Shown here piece by piece: positions 1-5,160 of a DNA stretch of 5,160 nt; the first letter of the stretch is position 1, and each line of letters begins with the position of its first letter. Source of the DNA: Arenimonas sp. (GTDB lineage: Bacteria > Pseudomonadota > Gammaproteobacteria > Xanthomonadales > Xanthomonadaceae); NCBI GenBank assembly GCA_003497545.1, contig DNNT01000245.1, positions 18,317-23,476 on the forward strand, written 5' to 3'. The position numbers and the translations under genes are program-made. The notes below the pieces were generated by a model that was not told where the DNA came from, made no database searches, and saw only the letters and a list, made by a program, of their open reading frames with translations.

Positions 1-605
1 GCGTCCTCGAACACGATGCGCCGGCCGGCGCCGTCCTGGAAGGAAGGATCGCCGGTGGTTTCGTAGACGAAATCGCCCAGGTGCAGGATGGCGTCGAGCT
101 CCTGCCCGAGCAGCGGCAGCAGGGTGTTGTACCAGCGCCCGTTGAAGTCCTGGCAGCTCATCACGGCGAAGCGCAGGTCGCGGTCGGCGTCGGGCGCCGG
201 CGCCGTGCGGGTGCGGCCGGCGGGCGAGGCGCGGTGCACCCCGTCCTCGCCCACGGCGACGAAGCGATAGTGCCAGCTGCGGTCGGGCTCCAGGCCCTGC
301 ACCTTCACCTTCAGGCAGCCGTCGGTGGCGGGGCCGACGCGGAAGGCGCGCTCGACGCGCACGGCCTCGAAGCCCGGGTCCTCGGCCACTTCCAGGACCA
401 CGTCCTGACCCCAGGCCGCGGGCGCCAGGCGCGTCCACAGCACCACGCTGCCCGGCTGCGGGTCGCCCGAGGCCACCGACTGCGGGAACAGCGCCCGTTC
501 CACCGCCACGGCCGGCGGCAGGCGTCGCGCCGTGGCCGGCAGGGCCAGCGCGGCGGCGGACAGGGTGAGCAGCTTCAGGGCGGTGCGACGGCTGATGACG
601 GTCAT
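1..605 (-). CDS. phoD: PhoD-family alkaline phosphatase, Tat-exported (N-terminal part; runs off left edge)
   Basis: Only the first 201 residues are in the window. PhoD enzymes are secreted phosphomono-/diesterases of the metallophosphatase fold that release phosphate from organic esters. The protein opens with a twin-arginine signal: SRRTALK at residues 5-11, an Ala/Leu-rich core to about residue 23 and a likely cleavage site after ATA (24-26), so it should fold in the cytoplasm and be exported by Tat. A PhoD N-terminal domain follows, beginning with the typical FPQSVASGDPQPGSVVLWTR at 40-59. The catalytic domain starts with SCQDF (150-154) and LGDFVYE (176-182). In Bacillus subtilis PhoD a Cys and a Tyr about 30 residues apart help hold the iron; C151 and Y181 fit that spacing. 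The start is fixed by an in-frame TAG at 630-632 with no other start codon between. No convincing Shine-Dalgarno precedes it. It diverges from the receptor gene 142 bp away. Phosphatase family is confident; the substrate is unknown. Confidence 0.9.
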   Translation of the reverse strand, partial: MTVISRRTALKLLTLSAAALALPATARRLPPAVAVERALFPQSVASGDPQPGSVVLWTRLAPAAWGQDVVLEVAEDPGFEAVRVERAFRVGPATDGCLKVKVQGLEPDRSWHYRFVAVGEDGVHRASPAGRTRTAPAPDADRDLRFAVMSCQDFNGRWYNTLLPLLGQELDAILHLGDFVYETTGDPSFQDGAGRRIVFED

Positions 606-685
606 GGCAGGGACACGGGTGGGGGCCGCCTATTGCAGCCTGCCACCTTTTCAGCGGCATGACCCCGGGGCTTCATTTAACGCAA

Positions 686-715
686 TTGCAACGGGCCGGC
701 GACACCCTCGATAGT
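686..715 (+). promoter_or_regulatory. Candidate sigma70-type promoter of the TonB-dependent receptor gene
   Basis: A -35 hexamer TTGCAA (686-691, 4 of 6 matches to consensus) is followed after 18 bp by a -10 hexamer GATAGT (710-715, 4 of 6). Transcription would start near 722 and give a leader of about 26 nt. The palindrome GCAATTGC (682-689) overlaps the -35 and could be an operator half. This is inference from consensus matching only. Confidence 0.45.
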
Positions 716-735
716 CCTTTCCCGAGCCCCTTACC

Positions 736-739
736 GGAG
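736..739 (+). promoter_or_regulatory. Ribosome binding site GGAG for the receptor gene
   Basis: GGAG lies 8 nt upstream of the ATG at 748. This supports that start codon over later ones, together with the intact signal peptide that begins there. Confidence 0.7.
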
Positions 740-747
740 CCTTCCCG

Positions 748-3123
748 ATGCGTCGCCCCGCCCGCCTTGCCGTCGCCATCCACGCCAGCCTGCTCATGCT
801 CGCCCTGCCCGCCGCCGCGCAGGACGCGCCCGCGGAGGAAACCACGCCGGCCACCATCGACACCATCGTCGTCACCGCGCAGAAGCGCGAGCAGCAGGTG
901 CAGGAAGTGCCCATCGCCATCAGCGCCTACTCGGGCGACTTCCTGGAGAACTTCGGCGCCACCGACCTCACCGACATCGGCAACCTGGTGCCGGGCCTGG
1001 AGATCCAGGAGCAGAGCCCGAACAACCCGGGCTTCGTGATCCGCGGCATCACCTCCGACAGCGGCGAGGCGTTTTCGCCGCCGCGCGTGTCGGTGTTCCA
1101 GGACGGCGTGTCCATCTCGCGCGCCCGCGGCGCCGTGGTGCAGCCCTTCGACCTCGAGCGCGTGGAAGTGCTGCGCGGCCCGCAGGGCACCCTGTTCGGC
1201 CGCGGCGCCCAGGTGGGCGCGGTGCACTTCGTGCAGAACAAGGCCTTCCAGGGCCACGAGAGCAGCTTCACCCTGGGCGCCGGCAGCGACCAGTACCGCA
1301 AGATGAGCGGCGTGGTGAACACGCCCATCACCGACGCCCTGGCCGCGCGCCTGGCGATCTACCACGAGAGCAACGAGGGCTTCGTCGAGAACCTGGCCGG
1401 CGGCCGCCTCAACGGCAAGGACACCACGGCGCTGCGCCTGGGCTTCGGCCTGGACATCGACGACGGCAAGCGCGTGGACGTGATCTTCAACCACCAGAAG
1501 GACACGCCGCCGGGCACCGCCTTCCGCACGCCGGTGCTGCCGACGCGCGCGGGCAGCACCGACCTGTTCGACTACACCGCCGACCTCAACCGCGGCGAGC
1601 AGCTGGGCCTGGACCGCACCGTGAACGGCCTCACCATCCTGGGCGAGTTCCGCATCAATGATTCCTGGAGCCTGTCCACCATCACCGGCTGGCGCGAGTT
1701 CGCCTCGCTCGAGCAGTTCGACGCCGACGGCTCGCAGCTCAACGCGCTCGAGTTCGCCGAGGACGTGGAAGGCGACCAGGTGAGCCAGGAGTTCCGCTTC
1801 AACTACGACGGCGGCGGCGCCTTCCGCGGCTTCGCCGGCTTCAGCTACTACGACGAGGACGGCTTCCAGCGCGTTCCCTTCATGACCGACGAGCGCCAGC
1901 TCGCCGCCCTGCTCTCGCCGGCCCTGAGCGCCGGCGTGGGCGCGGCCACCGGCGGCCTGATCCAGCTGCCCATCGTCAGCCCGCTCAACCCGAACCTGAC
2001 CCCGTTCCTGGGCTACACCGCCTTCCCGGCGCTGGGCATCCCGGGCATCCCGCTCGGCTTCCCGCTGCCGCTGAGCGCCAGCTACGGCGAGGAGTACACC
2101 AACTTCGGCAGCGCCAAGGCCTGGGACGTGTTCGCCGACGGCACCTGGTCGGTGAACGACCGCCTGGAGCTCACCCTGGGCCTGCGCGGCACCCACGAGA
2201 AGCTGCGCTCGGGCTACGAGGCGCTCAACTACGGCGGCTTCAGCGCGCTGGGCCAGGTGCTGCCGGCCGCGCCCACCACGATCGCCTTCCCGAACATGCT
2301 GTTCCAGCCGGTCGCGCGCACCTATGCCGAGGACAGCTTCAGCTCGGCCGTGGGCCGCGCGGTGGCCAGCTATATCTTCTCCGACACGCTCACCGGCTAC
2401 GCCAGCGTCTCGCGCGGCCGCCGCCCCGACGTGATCGAATTCGCCCTGGGCGAAGACGGCACGCCCAACGAAGTGCCGGCCGAGATCCTGGTGAGCTACG
2501 AGCTGGGCCTGAAGGGCACCGCCTTCGGCGACACGCTGGCCTACGACGTGGCCGTGTTCAACTACGACTACAGCAACTTCCAGGCGCAGGTGCTCAACCC
2601 CAACGGCCTGGGCACGATCACCGCCAACGGCGGCAACGCCAGCGCCACCGGCGCCGAGCTGTCGATGATCCTGCGCGCCACCGACGGCCTGCGCGCCTTC
2701 TTCAACTACGGCTACATCGATGCCACCTTCGACGAGCGCGACGACAACGGCAACGAGCAGACCCTGGCCGGCAACCGCTTCCGCCTGACCCCGGAACACT
2801 CGGCCTCGGCCGGCCTGGACTGGCAGTTCAGCGTGGGCGACGGCAAGGTCGGCTACCTGCGCCCGAGCTGGAACTGGCGCTCGCAGGTTTACTTCGAGGA
2901 CCAGAACCAGCCGGGCATCGAGCAGGCCGGCTACGCCCTGGTGGACGTGCGCGCGGGCGTGATCTTCGGCGGCGGCAAGTGGGAGCTGGGCGCGTTCGTG
3001 AAGAACGCCACCGACAAGGAATACCTGATCGACGGCGGCAACACCGGCCAGAACTTCGGCCTGCCGACCTTCATCGTCGGCGCCCCGCGCACCTGGGGCC
3101 TGGAGTTCACCGGGCGGTTCTGA
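748..3123 (+). CDS. TonB-dependent outer-membrane receptor
   Basis: A complete 791-residue outer-membrane beta-barrel transporter that takes up a scarce ligand using energy passed on by TonB-ExbB-ExbD. A Sec signal peptide covers residues 1-24 (two Arg, hydrophobic core, AAA before Q25). A TonB-box-like segment, DTIVVTAQKRE, lies at 38-48. The plug domain spans roughly 50-165, with VPIAISAYSG, the LVPGL segment (80-84), FVIRGI (96-101), VSVFQDGV (114-121) and the plug signature VEVLRGPQGTLFGR (139-152). The rest is barrel, ending in LEFTGRF with the C-terminal Phe expected for Bam-dependent insertion. Two oddities: the plug end reads GAQVGAVHFVQNK where many relatives have N-A-x-G-G-A-I-N-(I/V), and residues 385-445 carry no charge. 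The ligand cannot be read from sequence. The length is normal and the frame is intact. It is divergent from the phosphatase gene and convergent with yoeB. The family call is secure; substrate is open. Confidence 0.96.
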   Translation: MRRPARLAVAIHASLLMLALPAAAQDAPAEETTPATIDTIVVTAQKREQQVQEVPIAISAYSGDFLENFGATDLTDIGNLVPGLEIQEQSPNNPGFVIRGITSDSGEAFSPPRVSVFQDGVSISRARGAVVQPFDLERVEVLRGPQGTLFGRGAQVGAVHFVQNKAFQGHESSFTLGAGSDQYRKMSGVVNTPITDALAARLAIYHESNEGFVENLAGGRLNGKDTTALRLGFGLDIDDGKRVDVIFNHQKDTPPGTAFRTPVLPTRAGSTDLFDYTADLNRGEQLGLDRTVNGLTILGEFRINDSWSLSTITGWREFASLEQFDADGSQLNALEFAEDVEGDQVSQEFRFNYDGGGAFRGFAGFSYYDEDGFQRVPFMTDERQLAALLSPALSAGVGAATGGLIQLPIVSPLNPNLTPFLGYTAFPALGIPGIPLGFPLPLSASYGEEYTNFGSAKAWDVFADGTWSVNDRLELTLGLRGTHEKLRSGYEALNYGGFSALGQVLPAAPTTIAFPNMLFQPVARTYAEDSFSSAVGRAVASYIFSDTLTGYASVSRGRRPDVIEFALGEDGTPNEVPAEILVSYELGLKGTAFGDTLAYDVAVFNYDYSNFQAQVLNPNGLGTITANGGNASATGAELSMILRATDGLRAFFNYGYIDATFDERDDNGNEQTLAGNRFRLTPEHSASAGLDWQFSVGDGKVGYLRPSWNWRSQVYFEDQNQPGIEQAGYALVDVRAGVIFGGGKWELGAFVKNATDKEYLIDGGNTGQNFGLPTFIVGAPRTWGLEFTGRF

Positions 3124-3133
3124 TCGGCACGTC

Positions 3134-3157
3134 GCGGGGCGGCCACGGCCGCCCCGC
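3134..3157. terminator. GC-rich hairpin between convergent genes, possible bidirectional terminator
   Basis: Arms GCGGGGCGGC (3134-3143) and GCCGCCCCGC (3148-3157) pair perfectly over 10 bp around a CACG loop. It begins 10 bp after the receptor stop and ends 2 bp before the yoeB stop, so it could end both transcripts. There is no T-tract on either side, so it may act as a barrier or RNA-stabilising stem rather than a classical intrinsic terminator. Confidence 0.5.
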
Positions 3158-3159
3158 CA

Positions 3160-3414
3160 TCAGTAGTGGTACCGGGCGGCGGCAATCATCAGGATGCCGT
3201 CGCCGACCTTGTGGACGAGCCGGTGCTCGTTGTCGATGCGGCGCGACCAGTAGCCGGCCAGGGCGTGGCGCAGGGGCTCGGGCTTGCCGATGCCCTGGAA
3301 GGGATCGCGCTCGATCGCCTTGATCAAATCGTTGATGCGCCTGAGCATCTTCCTGTCGGCCTGCTGCCAGTGCAGGTAGTCCTGCCAGGCATGGTCCGAG
3401 AACTGCAGGATCAC
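3160..3414 (-). CDS. yoeB: YoeB-type ribosome-dependent mRNA endonuclease toxin
   Basis: An 84-residue RelE-superfamily toxin that cleaves mRNA in the ribosomal A site and stops translation unless bound by YefM. Length and sequence closely follow E. coli YoeB as I recall it: W10, DYL (12-14), W16, GKPEPL (43-48), the WSRRI run (56-60), EHRLV (63-67) and the terminal RYHY (81-84). The residues tied to catalysis in E. coli YoeB, E46, R65 and H83, are all present at the same positions, as is the final Tyr, so the toxin looks active. The start is GTG at 3412-3414, overlapping the antitoxin stop as GTGA; this implies translational coupling, and the ribosome site must lie inside the antitoxin gene (only a weak GGGA is visible). 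Regulated with yefM by the operator upstream. The gene ends beside the shared hairpin. Confidence 0.96.
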   Translation of the reverse strand: MILQFSDHAWQDYLHWQQADRKMLRRINDLIKAIERDPFQGIGKPEPLRHALAGYWSRRIDNEHRLVHKVGDGILMIAAARYHY

Positions 3415-3662
3415 TCGGCGAGTTCCCGCACCTTCCCCTGGCCGCCCTCGAGCTGCATGACCGACTCCAGCAGCCGCCGCGCATTCTTCGGACTGCGCAG
3501 CAGGTAAGCCGTCTCCTCCATCGCCTTGTAGTCCTCGAGGGAGAGCATCACCACCGCCTGCTGGTTGCTGCGCGTGATGATCACCGGCTCATGGTCGCTG
3601 ACCACGCGGTCCATGGTTTCGGCCAGGGTGGCCCGGGCGGCGGTGTAGGTGATGGTATCCAT
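3411..3662 (-). CDS. yefM: YefM antitoxin (Phd/YefM family)
   Basis: An 83-residue antitoxin that binds and neutralises YoeB and, as a complex with it, represses its own promoter. The N-terminal Phd/YefM DNA-binding fold carries the ITYTAAR motif (4-10) and PVIITR (26-31); R10 and R31, reported as important for operator binding in E. coli YefM, are both conserved. The middle has VVMLSLEDY (37-45), and the C-terminal toxin-binding part carries EETAYLLRSP (49-58) and NARRL (60-64). I place the start at the ATG of 3660-3662, not at an in-frame ATG at 3714-3716: the downstream one gives the length of E. coli YefM, has GGAG 6 nt upstream (3669-3672), and leaves the operator and promoter outside the coding region. 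The stop overlaps the yoeB GTG start by 4 nt. Confidence 0.95.
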   Translation of the reverse strand: MDTITYTAARATLAETMDRVVSDHEPVIITRSNQQAVVMLSLEDYKAMEETAYLLRSPKNARRLLESVMQLEGGQGKVRELAE

Positions 3663-3668
3663 GGCAGG

Positions 3669-3672
3669 CTCC
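3669..3672 (-). promoter_or_regulatory. Ribosome binding site of yefM
   Basis: GGAG on the minus strand, 6 nt upstream of the ATG at 3660-3662. It decides in favour of the 83-residue antitoxin start over the longer in-frame reading from 3716. Confidence 0.7.
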
Positions 3673-3677
3673 GGACT

Positions 3678-3695
3678 TGTACAGGAAACTGTACA
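3678..3695. promoter_or_regulatory. Paired TGTACA palindromes: YefM-YoeB autorepression operator
   Basis: TGTACA occurs at 3678-3683 and again at 3690-3695, 12 bp centre to centre. The two copies also form one larger inverted repeat, TGTACAG / CTGTACA around GAAA. The E. coli yefM-yoeB operator is described as a long and a short palindrome, each with a TGTACA core, spaced 12 bp apart. The match in core, spacing and place, 15 bp before the antitoxin start, makes this call strong. It overlaps the candidate -10 and start-site region, so bound complex would block polymerase. Confidence 0.85.
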
Positions 3696-3716
3696 TATCC
3701 GAGGTCCCGAATGCAA
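3688..3716 (-). promoter_or_regulatory. Candidate promoter of yefM-yoeB
   Basis: On the minus strand, TTGCAT (3711-3716, 3 of 6 to the -35 consensus) and TACAGT (3688-3693, 4 of 6 to the -10) are 17 bp apart, placing the transcript start near 3681. The hexamers are weak, but the position fits, since the -10 lies on the upstream TGTACA palindrome as expected for autorepression. Confidence 0.45.
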
Positions 3717-3750
3717 TCAGGAGACTCCCCGGGGCGGTGTCCGCGGAAGG

Positions 3751-5004
3751 CTATTCCGTGCGCAGCGAAGCGATGGGATCCAGGTCGGCGGCCTGCTTGG
3801 CGGGGTAGACGCCGAAGGCCAAACCCACGGCCGTGCACAGCAGCACCGCCACCGCGATGGGCAGCGGCGCCCAGGCCACGTCCCAGCCGGCCAGCGTGGC
3901 GATGGCGTAGGCCAGTGCGATGCCGAAGGCCACGCCCAGCAGCGCGCCGGCGACGCAAATGACGGCCGCCTCGCGCAGGAACTGCGCCACCACGTCGGTG
4001 CGGCGGGCGCCGAGCGCGCGCAGCAGGCCCACTTCGCGCCGGCGCTCGAGCACGTTGGCCAGCATGATGTTCATGATGCCGATGCCGCCCACCAGCAGGC
4101 TGACGCCGGCGATGGCGCTCATCACCACGCGGAAGATGCGCTGGGTCTGCTGGTGCTGGGCGAACAGCTGCGCGGGGATGACCAGGCTGTAGTCGTCGGC
4201 GCCGGCGTGGCGCTGCCGGAGCAGCGCGGCCAGCACCTGCGCGCCTTCGCCGATGCGTTCGGGCGCGTCCACGCGCACCAGCAGCCGGTCCACTTCGTCT
4301 TCCATCGGCTGCAGGCGGAAGCGCGCCAGGCCGCTGGCCAGCGGCACGAACACGCGGTTGCTCTCCAGACCCAGCGGCACGCCCTGGAAGCGGTCGGCGC
4401 TGAGGTCGCGGTCGGCCAGCACGCCCACCACTTCCAGCCAGGCGTGGTTGACCTTGACGTGCTGGCCCACCGCGCCGCCCTGCGGGAACAGGCTGCGCGC
4501 GGCCTGGTGGCCGAGCACGGCCACGGCGGCCAGGGCGTCCTCGTCGGCCTGCGTCAGCGCGCGGCCTTCCGCCACGCGCAGCGAACCGAGTTCGAAGAAG
4601 CTGGGCGAAATGGCGCTGGCCTGGGCGTCGCTGGCGGCGTGGTCGCTGGCGACGACGTCGGTGCGCAGGCGTTTTTCGGCGGCCATGGCCACGGCGCCTG
4701 GCACCACGTCGAGCGCGGCCTGCGCGTCGGCGCGGGTGAGCCCCAGGCTGCGGGCGCGCAGTTCGCGCAGCGAGGTTTCGTCGAAGGTCTTGGCTTCCAC
4801 CACCAGGTTGGTCAGGCCCAGGCCCTCGACCAGGCGCAGCGCCTCGCGCCGGCTGCCCTCGCCCACCGCCTGCATGGCCACGATGGAGCCCACGCCGAAC
4901 ACCAGGCCCAGCAGGGTGAGGCCGGTGCGCAGCTTGCGCCGGGCCAGCTCCTCGAAGGCTTCGCGCCAGGCGACGCGGTCGTTGAGGTGGCGCCATTCGA
5001 TCAT
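3751..5004 (-). CDS. MacB/FtsX-type ABC transporter permease
   Basis: A 417-residue inner-membrane subunit of a mechanotransmission-type ABC exporter. The layout is that of the family: a cytoplasmic N-terminal helix, TM1 at about 27-46 (LTLLGLVFGVGSIVAM), a large periplasmic domain at about 47-292, then TM2 (293-317), TM3 (about 346-370) and TM4 (381-402). Conserved landmarks are EGSRREA after TM1 (49-55), GGIGIMNIMLANVLERRREVG leading into the coupling region (306 onward), LLRALGARR (about 327-335), and the ending VYPAKQAADLDPIASLR. There is no ATPase domain, so unlike E. coli MacB it must use a separate ATP-binding subunit, probably encoded upstream. The ATG overlaps the stop of the upstream adaptor as ATGA, implying coupled translation. 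It is the last gene of that operon before yefM. The substrate (macrolide, peptide, lipid or lipoprotein) cannot be told from this. Confidence 0.93.
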   Translation of the reverse strand: MIEWRHLNDRVAWREAFEELARRKLRTGLTLLGLVFGVGSIVAMQAVGEGSRREALRLVEGLGLTNLVVEAKTFDETSLRELRARSLGLTRADAQAALDVVPGAVAMAAEKRLRTDVVASDHAASDAQASAISPSFFELGSLRVAEGRALTQADEDALAAVAVLGHQAARSLFPQGGAVGQHVKVNHAWLEVVGVLADRDLSADRFQGVPLGLESNRVFVPLASGLARFRLQPMEDEVDRLLVRVDAPERIGEGAQVLAALLRQRHAGADDYSLVIPAQLFAQHQQTQRIFRVVMSAIAGVSLLVGGIGIMNIMLANVLERRREVGLLRALGARRTDVVAQFLREAAVICVAGALLGVAFGIALAYAIATLAGWDVAWAPLPIAVAVLLCTAVGLAFGVYPAKQAADLDPIASLRTE

Positions 5005-5160
5005 GGCGCGGCCCCCGCTTCGTCGCCGGCGGCGGGCGTTTCCGCTGCCAGCAGCACGCGTTCGCCGGCGTCCAGGCCCGACAGCACCTGGGTGCGCGCG
5101 GGGCCGCGCTTGCCGAGCACCACCGGGCGCCGCACCGGTTCGCCGCCGTCAAGCACGGTG
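5001..5160 (-). CDS. HlyD/MacA-family periplasmic adaptor subunit (C-terminal end only; runs off right edge)
   Basis: The last 52 residues and stop of a gene that starts beyond the right edge. The visible part reads TVLDGGEPVRRPVVLGKRG, then TQVLSGLDAGERVLLA, then an Ala/Pro/Glu-rich tail. This is the typical membrane-proximal end of membrane-fusion proteins, where a beta segment is followed by a G-L-x-x-G-E-x-V motif. Adaptors of this kind bridge an inner-membrane ABC permease to an outer-membrane channel such as TolC. The TGA stop overlaps the permease ATG by 4 nt (ATGA), strong support for one operon. The call rests on a short fragment, the motif and the partner gene. Confidence 0.8.
   Translation of the reverse strand, partial: TVLDGGEPVRRPVVLGKRGPARTQVLSGLDAGERVLLAAETPAAGDEAGAAP

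Larger units (their letters stand above)
606..747. other. Divergent intergenic region between phosphatase and receptor genes
   Basis: This 142-bp spacer separates the two divergent start codons. Its centre, about 671-691, is clearly more AT-rich than the surroundings and carries the candidate receptor promoter. It also contains two perfect 8-bp palindromes, CCCCGGGG at 663-670 and GCAATTGC at 682-689. I looked for a Pho box (two CTGTCAT-like repeats) and found none. No convincing promoter was seen for the leftward phosphatase gene. Confidence 0.7.
3663..3750. other. Intergenic region between permease stop and yefM start
   Basis: These 88 bp hold the yefM promoter, operator and ribosome site. 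Between the permease stop and the promoter there is a CCCCGGGG palindrome with only imperfect flanking pairing and no T-tract. I therefore see no clear terminator for the efflux operon, and some read-through into yefM-yoeB is possible. Confidence 0.6.

Noticed and set aside
81..662. 193-codon plus-strand open frame at the left edge
   Set aside because: Antisense of the PhoD gene; its His/Arg/Gly/Gln-rich sequence is a frame shadow without domain.
606..747. Pho box upstream of the phosphatase gene
   Set aside because: No pair of CTGTCAT-like repeats with 4-bp spacing on either strand.
673..2799. 708-codon open frame on the minus strand, opposite the receptor gene
   Set aside because: It is the antisense shadow of the receptor in GC-rich DNA: low-complexity Ala/Val/Gly/Glu/Arg composition, no recognisable domain, while the plus strand encodes a full TonB-dependent receptor.
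3107..3484. 125-codon minus-strand open frame over yoeB
   Set aside because: Out-of-frame shadow of yoeB and the yefM end; the real toxin frame matches a known family over its full length.
3717..3750. Intrinsic terminator after the permease
   Set aside because: Pairing around CCCCGGGG is imperfect beyond the core and no T-tract follows.
3581..5152. 523-codon minus-strand open frame over the permease
   Set aside because: Arg/Ala/Pro/Gly-rich frame-shifted reading of the permease and yefM; no domain, and it crosses gene borders and the yefM regulatory region.

Overview
The window is GC-rich (about 70 % by eye) and densely coded, with strong G/C bias at third codon positions. An outer-membrane TonB-dependent receptor, a Tat-exported phosphatase and a YefM-YoeB pair point to a Gram-negative proteobacterium. 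The style of the receptor and the codon use would fit the Xanthomonadales/Lysobacterales (Lysobacter-like), but that placement is an inference from general resemblance, not from a marker gene.

Layout, left to right. (1) 1-605, minus strand: the N-terminal 201 residues of a PhoD-family alkaline phosphatase with a twin-arginine signal; the gene runs off the left edge. (2) 606-747: divergent intergenic region with a plausible sigma70-type promoter and a GGAG ribosome site serving the rightward gene. (3) 748-3123, plus strand: a complete 791-residue TonB-dependent outer-membrane receptor. (4) 3134-3157: a strong GC hairpin without a T-tract between convergent genes. (5) 3160-3662, minus strand: a complete yefM-yoeB toxin-antitoxin operon with a GTGA stop/start overlap, preceded at 3678-3695 by two TGTACA palindromes, the expected YefM-YoeB autorepression operator. 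(6) 3751-5160, minus strand: the end of an efflux operon, with the C-terminus of a HlyD/MacA-type periplasmic adaptor overlapping by 4 nt a complete MacB/FtsX-type ABC permease. The separate ATPase this permease needs is not in the window and would be expected further upstream, beyond the right edge.

How the parts may work together. The divergent phosphatase and receptor could form a pair in which a periplasmic phosphoesterase processes a phosphorylated substrate imported by the receptor; this is a hypothesis from position only. The adaptor and permease belong to one tripartite-type export system. The toxin-antitoxin pair is a self-contained, self-regulated unit between the two. I see no mobile element, RNA gene, CRISPR array or clearly undescribed system. 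The best-supported unusual points are the operator architecture, which matches that described for E. coli yefM-yoeB, and a 61-residue stretch without charged residues in the receptor barrel.
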